DNA of 64,000 bases, taken from assembly GCA_039995105.1 (NCBI GenBank), contig CP146203.1, positions 620,001 through 684,000 on the forward strand, read 5' to 3'. A program made the position numbers and the translations under genes. A model generated the notes under the pieces. That model did not search any database. It worked only from the letters and a program-made list of their open reading frames with translations, and was not told the origin of the DNA. Of this stretch, positions 36,710-45,515 are shown one piece after another; position 1 is the first letter of the stretch; each line of letters opens with the position of its first letter. The stretch is from Jonesiaceae bacterium BS-20 (GTDB lineage: Bacteria; Actinomycetota; Actinomycetes; Actinomycetales; Cellulomonadaceae).

Positions 36710-37884
36710 GCCAAGACCTCATGCAAGCAAACGGCTACCTGGTAACCAAACGAGCCATTGATTCGGTAGGAGCGGGACTGCTTCTCTTGCTGCTCCTGCC
36801 CGTTCTCGGTGTTGTCGCTCTGCTTGTGCGGGTACGCCTGGGCGGTCCGGTGCTGTTCTCCCAGCGGCGGCCCGGCAAAGACGAGAAAGAATTCACCCTC
36901 TACAAGTTCCGTTCCATGGTGCAGCCAGACCCCACCAACGGTCTGATCAGCGACCAAGACCGAATAACGCCCTTTGGCCAAATGTTGCGGTCAACCAGCC
37001 TTGATGAGTTGCCATCGCTGTGGAACATCCTCAAGGGGGAGATGAGCTTTGTGGGCCCGCGCCCACTGCTCGTCAGCCACCTACCTAGGTATTCGCCCGA
37101 GCAGGGCAAACGCCACCTCATCCGGCCCGGTTTGACCGGCCTGGCTCAGGTGAGTGGACGTAACCTCCTGCCCTGGGATGAACGTTTGGGGCTCGACGTC
37201 GAATATGTGGAACGCGTGAGTTGGAAACTCGACCTGTGGATCCTTGTGCAGACCTTCGCTGTTGTCCTGAACCGAACGGGAATTTCGCAGAGCAAGGAGG
37301 AGATCACCATGGAGGAATTCTTTGGGCCACTGTCATTTTCCACGCTTGCCCTCAGGCCCACGGAAGGGCTGCGGGTCCCTCGGGGTATTGAGATGATGCC
37401 CGGCTGTTCCTGCGGACATGAATTTCATGACCGGGGAGGGTCGGCAACCGTGGAGTACCAAAACTGGGTAACACTGCGAGACCACACCCCGCTGCTTTAT
37501 GACTGGGTGGCCGTGGACCCGGCAAACTCAACGGCCAAGGCGGTGTGTGGATTGACTTTGGTCAACGCCCACAACTTTCACCGTGGCGTTGCCCAAGGAA
37601 CGGACCTAGTCGCCGAGCTGTACGTTGCGGTGCTGCGGCCCGAACATGCCATCACTGAGACCGATGCCGCGCAGGAAGTCACAACAATCGGATTCCAAGC
37701 GATCTCCCTTGTCACCACGCGGGCGCTCGCATTGGGCGTCAAAGAGCTGCGAGTGACGTGTGCCAAGACCAATGATCTGATGCTAACTCCGCTCCTGCAA
37801 TTTGGCTTCGAGATCATCCGATCCGTCCTGCAATCCAACAACTATCTACTCAGCTTTGAAACGAACCTGGGGCAAAGTGACTAG
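36706..37884 (+). CDS. phosphoglycosyl transferase fused to a GNAT-like domain
   Basis: A 392-aa protein. Residues 10-205 are a PglC/WbaP-type phosphoglycosyl transferase that starts glycan synthesis on undecaprenyl phosphate. It has a membrane re-entrant helix (SVGAGLLLLLLLPVLGVVAL), PVLFSQRRPGKDEKEFTLYK, the catalytic pair Asp-Glu in STSLDELPSLWNILKGEMSF, then VGPRPLL and RPGLTGLAQVSGRN. Residues about 225-392 resemble an acetyltransferase of the GNAT fold: AELYVAVLRPE strand, a degenerate acetyl-CoA loop near VTTIGFQAIS, and FGFEIIRS near the end. It could supply the PglD-like acetylation step. The fusion joint is near residue 205-215. The stop lies in a 17-bp tandem repeat. Confidence 0.85.
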   Translation: MSQDLMQANGYLVTKRAIDSVGAGLLLLLLLPVLGVVALLVRVRLGGPVLFSQRRPGKDEKEFTLYKFRSMVQPDPTNGLISDQDRITPFGQMLRSTSLDELPSLWNILKGEMSFVGPRPLLVSHLPRYSPEQGKRHLIRPGLTGLAQVSGRNLLPWDERLGLDVEYVERVSWKLDLWILVQTFAVVLNRTGISQSKEEITMEEFFGPLSFSTLALRPTEGLRVPRGIEMMPGCSCGHEFHDRGGSATVEYQNWVTLRDHTPLLYDWVAVDPANSTAKAVCGLTLVNAHNFHRGVAQGTDLVAELYVAVLRPEHAITETDAAQEVTTIGFQAISLVTTRALALGVKELRVTCAKTNDLMLTPLLQFGFEIIRSVLQSNNYLLSFETNLGQSD

Positions 37885-37904
37885 GCCGGCAAAGTGACTG
37901 GGCC
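37871..37904. repeat. 17-bp tandem duplication over the transferase stop codon
   Basis: GGCAAAGTGACTAGGCC (37871-37887) and GGCAAAGTGACTGGGCC (37888-37904) differ by one base. The A in the first copy makes the TAG stop of the sugar transferase, and the second copy reads TGG there. Confidence 0.85.
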
Positions 37905-38056
37905 GGGAACAGGCATCGAAAATCTTGATTGGGTCCGCACAGCGGCGGACGTAGCCGGGGCACAGGTTCGTATAAGCGTTGGTTGACCGCGGATGGTCCA
38001 GCAGTTTACCGGGGCACACAACCGGTCTGGCTCTGACGTAAGGAGTGAAAGTTTAC

Positions 38057-39160
38057 ATGAAGAGTGTATTGAGGATTCTTGATAGTTCGGTTCCAGGAGA
38101 TCGCACCGAGTGGACCAACCTTTGGCTCAGTTGGCCAAACCGGGAGATACAGTCCCACCCCGGTTATGGTGAACTGTTTGCCAAACCGGGTGAACGAGTG
38201 TTGGCCGCGGCCTATTCGACCACCGCTGGGCACAACATTTTGTATCCCTTCATTTTGCGCACCATCGAAGATGATCGCGGCCCCCTGCCTTTGCGGGATA
38301 TCTCCACCCCTTATGGGTATGGCGGACCGGTCGCGTGGGGCACAGATTTAGCCCCAAATGACGCGGTGAGTTACTGGTCGCAGTTTGATGCTTGGGCAGC
38401 TTCTGAACATGTGGTCTCTGAGTTCATCCGGTACGGACTGTTTCATACGGATGACGTCCCCTATCCAGGGGAGAAGGTGACCCGCCAAGAAAATATTGTG
38501 GTGGACCTGCAACGCCCTGAAGAAGCGCTGTGGAGCAGTTTTGAGTCCAAAGTACGTAGGAACGTCAACAGGGCCAGACGCGAGGAAGTTCAGATCACGG
38601 TAGACACCACCCCACAGGGCTTTGAAAAGTTCCATCCAATCTATATCGCAACGATGGACAGGTTAGGGGCGAGTGCTGATTACTACTTCTCAGTAGACTT
38701 CTTTGGCAATATTCACCGAGATTTTCCCGGCCAGTTTGCCTACTTCTATGCCCAGATAGATGGGCGGCCGGTGTCTGCGGAACTGGTACTGGTATCCACG
38801 GATTCTGTGTACTTTTTCCTAGGTGGGACGTTGCCCGAGGGCTTCCCAAAGCGGGCAAATGAGCTGCTCAAATTTGAGGTCATCAGGTGGGCCAAGGACA
38901 TTGGAAAACAATACTTTGTCCTCGGCGGAGGGTTCGTTCCCCATGACGGGCTCGAACGGTACAAACGCTCTTTTGCGCCCCACGGAGTCCGGCAGTTTGT
39001 CACGGGCCAGCGAATCATTGATGCGCCTGCTTATGCGTCCTTGGTTACGGCAAAGCATGGCACGAGCAATCCCAGCACTTCCTTCTTTCCAAAGTATCGG
39101 GCAGGGGCCGCCAACCTGGCCGATCATGAGCCAAAGGCCCAGGTTCCAGATCATGGCTGA
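38057..39160 (+). CDS. FemAB-like/GNAT-type acyltransferase
   Basis: A 367-aa protein of the FemAB-related GNAT superfamily. A first half ends in LWSSFESKVRRNVNRARREE, the typical helix between the two GNAT-like subdomains. The second half has GRPVSAELVLVSTDSVYFFL and GGTLPEGFPKRANELLKFEV, with the conserved final PHDGLERYKRSFAP. Members add amino acids or acyl groups to peptidoglycan precursors or polysaccharides. The acceptor here is unknown, with a sugar amine of this locus plausible. ATG 38057 uses AAGGAG at 38040-38045. The GTG at 38045 overlaps that site and is rejected. Confidence 0.75.
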   Translation: MKSVLRILDSSVPGDRTEWTNLWLSWPNREIQSHPGYGELFAKPGERVLAAAYSTTAGHNILYPFILRTIEDDRGPLPLRDISTPYGYGGPVAWGTDLAPNDAVSYWSQFDAWAASEHVVSEFIRYGLFHTDDVPYPGEKVTRQENIVVDLQRPEEALWSSFESKVRRNVNRARREEVQITVDTTPQGFEKFHPIYIATMDRLGASADYYFSVDFFGNIHRDFPGQFAYFYAQIDGRPVSAELVLVSTDSVYFFLGGTLPEGFPKRANELLKFEVIRWAKDIGKQYFVLGGGFVPHDGLERYKRSFAPHGVRQFVTGQRIIDAPAYASLVTAKHGTSNPSTSFFPKYRAGAANLADHEPKAQVPDHG

Positions 39161-39301
39161 CCGAACCGTAGAACGGAAACGTTCCAGACCACGTTGCGCA
39201 CCTTCAATAAGGTATCACATGACACTTATGGCTTTTGAGCATGATAATTAAGATGTCGGTCAAGGGTGTGCGACGGTATCCCCAAGGAAGGGGGCTGAGC
39301 C

Positions 39302-40684
39302 ATGGAATTCGGTGAGTATCTGCGGATCCTTCGTAGCAGCTGGCGCTTTGTGCTGATTGCCGGTGCCGCGGGGCTTGTCTTGGCTCTTGTCGCCTCACTC
39401 GTAGCGACCCCTCAATACCGGTCCACCGCGCAACTGTACGTCTCTGCGCGGTCTTCCTCCTCGGGCATTGATGATCTGGTCCAAGGGGCCGATTATTCCC
39501 GCCAAATTGTGGTTTCCTACGTCGACGTTGCAAAGACCTCGCTGGTGTTGAAACCGGTGATCGAGGCCCTTGAATTGGACCTCACCTCCGCGGAACTGTC
39601 CAGACTGGTCTCGGTGGAATCCCCAAAAGACACCGTTCTGGTGAACATCTCTGCAACGAGCACCGATCCTCAGCTGGCGGCCGACATAGCCAATACAACG
39701 GGTGAGAGTTTTTCACACGTGGTCCAGACGCAACTGGAGGGTGATTTGAGCTCCCAACGAAGTGGTGTGCAATTGACCTTGGTTGAGCCGGCAATTCCAG
39801 CGGATGCACCGGACAGCCCAAATACCGTGTTCAACTTGGCCGTGGGATTGCTGCTCGGGCTTGCGTTGGGTGCGGGGCTAGCGCTCGTACGGAGCATCAC
39901 TGATACCCGGATTCGCTCTATGCGCAATATCGATGAATTTAGTGACAAGCCGATTCTGGGTGGGATTCACTTTGACCCGGAAGCCAAGGAACGCCCCCTC
40001 GTCTGTACGGAACTTGGTAACCCACGGGTTGAGGCCTTTCGTAGCTTGCGCACGAATATTCAGAGCTTGGATTTGGGTGAGGGCGGACGGAGCATTGTTG
40101 TTACGAGCGCTGGCCCCGCAGAGGGCAAATCTGTTACTACGGTCAACCTTGCAATTTCGCTTGCGGAGGCCGGCTCACGCGTGGTGCTTGTTGAGGGAAA
40201 CCTGCGCCGTCCTAAGGTGGCTGAGTATATGGGGGTTGAGTCGCGGGTTGGTTTGACCGATGTCCTCAGTGGCAAGGCAAAAATTGATGACGTCATGCAC
40301 CAGTGGGGCAAGGGCCATTTGGGGGTCATTCCAGCGGGAAAGACCATCGCCAACGCGAGGGAACTGCTCGGTTCGGTTGCCATGGACAACCTCATTCAGG
40401 AGCTGGCGGACTCCTACGATTACGTGCTCATTGATTGCCCACCGGTGTTGCTGGTTACGGATGCTGCCGTTGTGGGCCAGAAGGCCTCCGGCGTTGTTGT
40501 TGTGGTTGCCTCCGGGGCCACCAAGAAGCACGCTTTTGATACGGCGCAGCGCACCCTTGAGTCTGCGGGGGCAAAAATTCTGGGCCTCATAGTCACCAAA
40601 CTCCCAACAAAGGGCCCGGATAGTTACGGCTATGACGCTGGTGGCTATGGGTACGGCGTTGAAGAGTCTCAACTGCACAATTAA
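39302..40684 (+). CDS. Wzz-type polysaccharide co-polymerase fused to BY-kinase (copy 1)
   Basis: A 460-aa protein. The N-terminal Wzz domain has membrane helices at about residues 16-38 and 178-200. A cytoplasmic BY-kinase domain follows. The P-loop is SAGPAEGKSVTT with Lys276, and the Walker B is VLIDCPPV. The Walker A' region reads VVLVEGNLRRP, with Asn300 where an Asp is usual. A Tyr/Gly-rich tail (YGYDAGGYGYG) is the expected autophosphorylation cluster. It controls polymer length and export. The paralogue at 47.3-48.7 kb keeps the Asp. Confidence 0.9.
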   Translation: MEFGEYLRILRSSWRFVLIAGAAGLVLALVASLVATPQYRSTAQLYVSARSSSSGIDDLVQGADYSRQIVVSYVDVAKTSLVLKPVIEALELDLTSAELSRLVSVESPKDTVLVNISATSTDPQLAADIANTTGESFSHVVQTQLEGDLSSQRSGVQLTLVEPAIPADAPDSPNTVFNLAVGLLLGLALGAGLALVRSITDTRIRSMRNIDEFSDKPILGGIHFDPEAKERPLVCTELGNPRVEAFRSLRTNIQSLDLGEGGRSIVVTSAGPAEGKSVTTVNLAISLAEAGSRVVLVEGNLRRPKVAEYMGVESRVGLTDVLSGKAKIDDVMHQWGKGHLGVIPAGKTIANARELLGSVAMDNLIQELADSYDYVLIDCPPVLLVTDAAVVGQKASGVVVVVASGATKKHAFDTAQRTLESAGAKILGLIVTKLPTKGPDSYGYDAGGYGYGVEESQLHN

Positions 40685-40699
40685 TGAAAGGCCAAGGCG

Positions 40700-41758
40700 G
40701 TGACTGACAACGACATTTTTGCACTTGATCCTCAGGACCCTGAAGATCCGGTCCCTTCTAGTGCTCCCCGGAAGCAGCGGTTGTGGTTGCGCATTGTTGT
40801 TGGCACCTTTGTGGCCCTGTTTGTGGCCGGCGGGGCCGCCGCCGGGATCTTTATCTACAACCTCAACTCCAGTTTTGATCAGGCGGTAAAGCTAGCTCCA
40901 GCGGAGGTTTTCCCGGAGGAAACCCACCGTCCGGAACCGGTCAAGCGCCCGGAAACCGCCAAGCACGACGCCCAAAATATACTACTACTTGGCTCCGACA
41001 GCCGTGGTGGGATCGAGGATAACCTCGACGATATTAAGGGCACACGCTCGGACGTCATCATGGTTGCGCATATCCCCGCAAACCGTGAGTCTGTTCAGGT
41101 GATCTCATTCATGCGTGACAACTGGGTGGACATCCCCGGGTACGGCAAGAACAAGATCAATGCCGCGTTGGCATACGGGGGAGTGCCGCTGATCGTGCAA
41201 ACGATTGAGGGGATTATCGACGCCCGCATCGATCACGTTGCGGTGATCGACTTTGAGGGCTTTCAAGGACTCACCGATGCCCTTGGTGGCGTCACGCTGC
41301 ATAACCCGTTCTCTTTTCATAGCTCGAGCGGACCGAGTTTTGCGGAAGGGGACATTACGCTCAACGGGGAGGATGCGCTCGCATACGTGCGCGAGCGGTA
41401 TTCGTTTGCTGACGGCGATTACTCGCGGGCAGCGAACCAGCAGCGGTACCTCAAGGCGGTTATTTCTAGTTTTCTGTCAAAGGACACTTTGCTGAACCCG
41501 GCTAAACTTGCCGGGGCGGTAGATGCCATTGCCCCTTACCTGACGGTGGATGAGGGCCTGTCCCCAACGTATCTTGCGTCGCTGGGTGCATCGATGCCCC
41601 AAATACGTGCTGAGGATATTACCTTCTTCACCTCGCCCACCCTTGGTACGGGCATGGTGGGGGAGGCATCGGTTGTGCACCCGGATTGGGACCAGCTGGC
41701 GGTCATTGCGGAACACTTCCGCAATGACACGCTCAGTGAGTACGCTGCCAACAACTAG
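40700..41758 (+). CDS. LytR-CpsA-Psr (LCP) family glycopolymer ligase
   Basis: A 352-aa enzyme that moves lipid-linked glycopolymers onto peptidoglycan outside the cell. A cytoplasmic N terminus of 25 residues is followed by one membrane helix (LWLRIVVGTFVALFVAGGAA). The LCP domain runs from ILLLGSDSRGG to about residue 255, with TRSDVIMVAHIPANRESVQV, SFMRDNWVDIPGYGKNKINA and GEDALAYVRERYSF, where the Asp and Arg residues that bind the pyrophosphate are kept. GTG 40700 comes 15 bases after copy 1 of the BY-kinase. Its stop lies in a 13-bp repeat. Confidence 0.93.
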   Translation: MTDNDIFALDPQDPEDPVPSSAPRKQRLWLRIVVGTFVALFVAGGAAAGIFIYNLNSSFDQAVKLAPAEVFPEETHRPEPVKRPETAKHDAQNILLLGSDSRGGIEDNLDDIKGTRSDVIMVAHIPANRESVQVISFMRDNWVDIPGYGKNKINAALAYGGVPLIVQTIEGIIDARIDHVAVIDFEGFQGLTDALGGVTLHNPFSFHSSSGPSFAEGDITLNGEDALAYVRERYSFADGDYSRAANQQRYLKAVISSFLSKDTLLNPAKLAGAVDAIAPYLTVDEGLSPTYLASLGASMPQIRAEDITFFTSPTLGTGMVGEASVVHPDWDQLAVIAEHFRNDTLSEYAANN

Positions 41759-41828
41759 CGGAGCCAACTAGATGAACCAAGCAGTGGAGCTAAGTAAAGA
41801 AGCTAAGTAAAGAAGCTAAGCAAAGAAG
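41751..41828. repeat. six-unit 13-bp tandem repeat over the LCP stop codon
   Basis: Units start at 41751, 41764, 41777, 41790, 41803 and 41816. The last three are near identical (CTAAGTAAAGAAG twice, CTAAGCAAAGAAG), while the first three are degenerate. The first contains the LCP stop codon. It sits between convergent genes. Confidence 0.75.
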
Positions 41829-41842
41829 CACAGCGACTTGGC

Positions 41843-43024
41843 TTACTTTGAAGAGCCGCGTCTCAGAAGGAACACCTGCGCAAGAAGCCGGGGGATGGTC
41901 CCCAAGGTAAAGGCAAGGAGCGCACCGGGGATTCCAAACGGCGGCACTAGGACAATGCTCAAGAGGAATAACCCAACGACCGTAAAGATGCTGACTGCAA
42001 CGGTGTGGCCGTAAAAGTTGCGCTGCAGTAACTGCGCGTTCTTCAAGAACACGATTGGCAGGGTGAATGAGGCCAAGATGATGGCCGCCCATGACAGCGG
42101 ATGGTGAAACGTTGATTCAAAGTCTAGGATCTGCGCCAACACCCCAACGCCGATAATTCCGGCAACGCCCAATGGGACCACCAGGACCACTGAGCGGAGG
42201 TATTCCGTTCTGACCGAGCCTTCGTGATTTTGGGTGAGTTTGAGCCACGCTAAGACTCGCGCGTTGAGCACCAGTTCCAAGGCGGTCAGGATGTACAGGG
42301 CATAGATGTAGGGGACTAATGAATCTGAGCCAAATTGGTAAGCCAGTACGTACTGCGGAATTGAGATCCCCAGCGAGATGACGGCATCGCTTACCCCTAC
42401 GGTCAGCCCCGCCTTCAAAATAGACTTGTGCCCGCCTTGTACTGCCACGGTAGGTCCCCCAAGCGCGGTTGCCGCGCTGCGGTGGGCGAGTACTCGGTGC
42501 ACAAAGATGGTGAATAACCCGGACACAACCAGACTGAGCAGCATTGCCATGGTGATGTCTTTGATCAGCGCCATCGCAATCCCGGCGGCAACCACGGTGA
42601 TCAGTGCCTTGAGCGCCGCCAGTGACAAGATCCTGCTGTGCTGGTTGTTCTTTTGAAAGACCAAAGCGTACAGATCCGAGAATCCGTCTGAAACTTTGGT
42701 CAGCGCGACAACCAAGATAAGTAACGCGGATTGGGGCATTGTGAAAGCTAAGGCAAGGACCGTCAGCCCAATGGCTAAACCGTAGGACCGCAAGAGGGCA
42801 GACTCATAGTCGCCAATCTCGGCGCGGTACTTGAGGGTGAAGAAAATCGAATTGAGGCTCAGGCCCGCGCACACAAAGATGGGGGCGGTCAATGCCAGCG
42901 CAAGTGCGTACTGTCCTGTCTGGTCGTTCCCAAGGATCACCGTTGCAAGGGACACCAAAATGAACTGTGACAGGGTTCTAACCAGTGCGGACCCAAGCAG
43001 GTATGAAGACGGTGAAAGTTTCAC
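41843..43024 (-). CDS. Wzx-type polysaccharide flippase-like membrane protein
   Basis: A 393-aa polytopic protein, about 12 membrane helices by eye, in the oligosaccharide flippase/MATE-like superfamily. It starts MKLSPSSYLLGSALVRTLSQ and has the usual polar-hydrophobic alternation and helix endings such as GIPGALLAFTLGTIPRLLAQ. No diagnostic motif exists for this group. The call rests on size, topology and location between LCP and Wzy genes. It would move the lipid-linked repeat unit outward. GTG 43024 is divergent to the Wzy gene. No clear ribosome binding site. Confidence 0.72.
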   Translation of the reverse strand: MKLSPSSYLLGSALVRTLSQFILVSLATVILGNDQTGQYALALALTAPIFVCAGLSLNSIFFTLKYRAEIGDYESALLRSYGLAIGLTVLALAFTMPQSALLILVVALTKVSDGFSDLYALVFQKNNQHSRILSLAALKALITVVAAGIAMALIKDITMAMLLSLVVSGLFTIFVHRVLAHRSAATALGGPTVAVQGGHKSILKAGLTVGVSDAVISLGISIPQYVLAYQFGSDSLVPYIYALYILTALELVLNARVLAWLKLTQNHEGSVRTEYLRSVVLVVPLGVAGIIGVGVLAQILDFESTFHHPLSWAAIILASFTLPIVFLKNAQLLQRNFYGHTVAVSIFTVVGLFLLSIVLVPPFGIPGALLAFTLGTIPRLLAQVFLLRRGSSK

Positions 43025-43230
43025 TTGACCCTAACCACTTTCGATTGGTTACTACCTAGCACAGAAGTCACACGCACTAACAACACCAAGTTACCACTCC
43101 ACTTTGGGGCAATTGGAAGTACTCTGGAATGGTGTTAGTTATCTACTCTTATCAGCACAATGGCGGCGGAACGGAGGGGAAGAACTACTGGACTGTTTGT
43201 GCGGACCAAATCACACAAGGGAGTGCGTGA

Positions 43231-44502
43231 GTGCAAGTTTCTAAGTCAGCTGCGGCACCAAGTTTCCCCGCCTCCATGTTGTTTATGTTTGGTGCGTTAC
43301 TGAACCAAACCAGTGTCATATTCGGAGTCAATCTCTCGCTGGCTGATCTGCTAGCCGTACTCCTGCTATTTTTTGCGGCACTACACGGGTTCCTCTATGT
43401 TCCCAAGTACGTGACCTTGTTCTTCCTTATCATCACGTTGGTCACGGTCACTGTAGGGGTGTTTATTACCCCAATGAAACTGTCATTTCCCGTGGATCCC
43501 ATGAGCGTAACCGTCGATTACATCAAACTGTTGACGTCATTCGCATATGTTGTTTTGGGAGCCACCCTTGTGCGCTACCAACGGTTCGCATTGATCCTGC
43601 GCGGGTTTGCAATCGTTGCGGTGGCAATCGGGTTTGTCGCCGTCGTTGACATGGCGGTACCGGGCATACTGCCAATTGAGCCCATGTACTATGCGGGCGT
43701 TCGGTTCCGCGGACTCTTGAATGATCCAAACTATTTTGCCGTGTTGCAGATTGCCGCCATAGCAATCATCTGGCGGGACAAGCAGCTGCGCCCCATGGTC
43801 AGGTTTGCCAGTTTTGGGATCATCGCAGTATCAGTCTTGGCCAGCGGGTCAAAGACCGGGCTGATCGTCATGTTGGCGCTCATAGCGTGGCACCTCTTTT
43901 TGTTCATTTTTGGGGGCCAAAACTCCACACGGTCAGTTGCCAGGGTCATGATCTTTGGATTCCTGCTTGCGGTCCTGGCCACCCTGATTGCCTTTGTTGG
44001 GAGCAAGACCCTGATGCTGGGCTTAGTTGCCCGCATGGAAACCAATCCTGCATTGGCACGGTTAGCACCGCTCTTGACGGACTTTGCCACCGGGATTGAT
44101 GCCAACGGGTCCGGGCGCGGTGGCGCCTGGGAGGGCGCCCTGGCCCTTATCAATAACTCACCGTTCTTTGGGGTAGGGGTTGGTACCTATCTCGATGCCG
44201 GGGAGATCCTCACCGGTGAGCAGGTCCTTGCTCACAATACGTTTCTACAACTGGCGGCGGAGTGGGGCCTACCACTGGCGGCATTCTTCTTCTTTTTGGT
44301 GCTCATTGTCCTCATCAAGCGCCCCGCCCAAGATGCAAGTAGACTTTGGGAAACTAACAGGGATGTCCTGTTAGTGCTGCTTGTTGGATCAGTCGGAATT
44401 TCGTTGAATAATGCGCGGCTATTTTGGCTCGTACTGGGCGCAGTGGTCGCAGCCTATTTTTACCAGGAAGACACTGCAGAATTACGGGTAGACAGCGCGT
44501 AA
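43231..44502 (+). CDS. O-antigen ligase/polymerase (Wzy) family membrane protein
   Basis: A 423-aa polytopic protein of about 11 membrane helices. The Wzy_C signature is visible in the outer loop and following helix: GRGGAWEGALALINNSPFFG, GVGVGTYLDAG, then HNTFLQLAAEWGLPLAAFFF. It is likely the polymerase that joins repeat units outside the membrane. GTG 43231 has GGGAG at 43219-43223. Confidence 0.82.
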   Translation: MQVSKSAAAPSFPASMLFMFGALLNQTSVIFGVNLSLADLLAVLLLFFAALHGFLYVPKYVTLFFLIITLVTVTVGVFITPMKLSFPVDPMSVTVDYIKLLTSFAYVVLGATLVRYQRFALILRGFAIVAVAIGFVAVVDMAVPGILPIEPMYYAGVRFRGLLNDPNYFAVLQIAAIAIIWRDKQLRPMVRFASFGIIAVSVLASGSKTGLIVMLALIAWHLFLFIFGGQNSTRSVARVMIFGFLLAVLATLIAFVGSKTLMLGLVARMETNPALARLAPLLTDFATGIDANGSGRGGAWEGALALINNSPFFGVGVGTYLDAGEILTGEQVLAHNTFLQLAAEWGLPLAAFFFFLVLIVLIKRPAQDASRLWETNRDVLLVLLVGSVGISLNNARLFWLVLGAVVAAYFYQEDTAELRVDSA

Positions 44503-44594
44503 ACCCCTGGTCCAGCATGATCGGAATTGGCCTTCGCCGGTGAACGCCATTCCACGCGTAACCAAGAGTTCCATAACTGGGTATGGAAGACGTG

Positions 44595-45458
44595 ATGAAT
44601 TTGAATCCAAGCATTGATGAACCAAAACCCAAAATTTCCGTGGTCATTCCACACTTCAACTCTTCTGCAACCTTGGCCCGGGCCCTAGCATCGGTTGAGC
44701 GGCAGACGTACCAGGCCAGTGAAATTCTGGTGGTTGATGACCGGTCAACGCCCCAAGAAGTTGCCGCGGCGCTAGAGATTATCGCGCGGATCCCGCATGC
44801 CCGGCTCATACGCCAACCGGTAAACGCAGGGCCAGCCAGTGCGCGCAACGCCGGTTGGAATGAGGCGGCAGGAGACTGGGTTGCTTTTCTAGACAGTGAC
44901 GATGCCTGGCATCCGCAAAAGCTTGAGCTGCAGATTCCGGTGCTTGCTGACCGTCGGCAGCCCAGCATGGTTGGCTCCCAAATAGTGGCCCTGGGACCAT
45001 CGCAGGACTTTCCGGTCCTGCCCGTAAGCACGTTGACTCCCATCATGCCGCTGACCAGACGGCGGCTCTTGCGAACCAACCCAATACCAACATCATCGGT
45101 ACTACTGCGGGCATCACCGGAACTACGTTTCACCGACGGCCGCAGATACACCGAGGACTACGAGGTCTGGTTGAAGGCAGCAAGCATCAACGGCGGCATC
45201 TTGCTTGTGGACTTACCGCTCGTAGCGCGCTTCAAGTCCAGCTACGGTGCCTCCGGGCTCTCAGCAAACATGCTGAAGATGGCCCGTGGAGAGCTAGAAA
45301 CCTTTGTGCGGGTTTACAACGCCGGGACCATCTCAGCAGTTGAGTTAGCGCTTTGCCTTGGCTGGTCCGCCGCCAAAAGCGTGCGCCGCCTAGCAATCAC
45401 CGGAGCAAAAAGGCTACTCAAAAAGGTCCGCAGCACCAGCAATACAACATCTAGCTAA
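44595..45458 (+). CDS. family 2 glycosyltransferase
   Basis: A 287-aa GT-A enzyme. The N-terminal half shows the GT2 pattern: ISVVIPHFNSSATLARALAS, ILVVDDRSTP (nucleotide-binding Asp), NAGPASARNAGWNEAAGDWV and the DxD motif FLDSDDAWH. It adds a sugar to the lipid-linked glycan in the cytoplasm; donor and acceptor cannot be told. ATG 44595 with GGAAG five bases upstream is preferred over ATG 44583, which has no ribosome binding site. Confidence 0.9.
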   Translation: MNLNPSIDEPKPKISVVIPHFNSSATLARALASVERQTYQASEILVVDDRSTPQEVAAALEIIARIPHARLIRQPVNAGPASARNAGWNEAAGDWVAFLDSDDAWHPQKLELQIPVLADRRQPSMVGSQIVALGPSQDFPVLPVSTLTPIMPLTRRRLLRTNPIPTSSVLLRASPELRFTDGRRYTEDYEVWLKAASINGGILLVDLPLVARFKSSYGASGLSANMLKMARGELETFVRVYNAGTISAVELALCLGWSAAKSVRRLAITGAKRLLKKVRSTSNTTSS

Positions 45459-45515
45459 CAACAAGACATCAAGCGAGCAGTAGAAAACAAGCATTGTTAG
45501 TGAACGGAGAATCCG

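Noticed and set aside
39119-39126. GCCGATCA in the FemAB-like gene
   Set aside because: Within coding sequence, no -35 at 15 bases and no motility gene downstream.
44583-44594. ATG 44583 as start of the GT2 gene
   Set aside because: No ribosome binding site. The next ATG has GGAAG at suitable distance.
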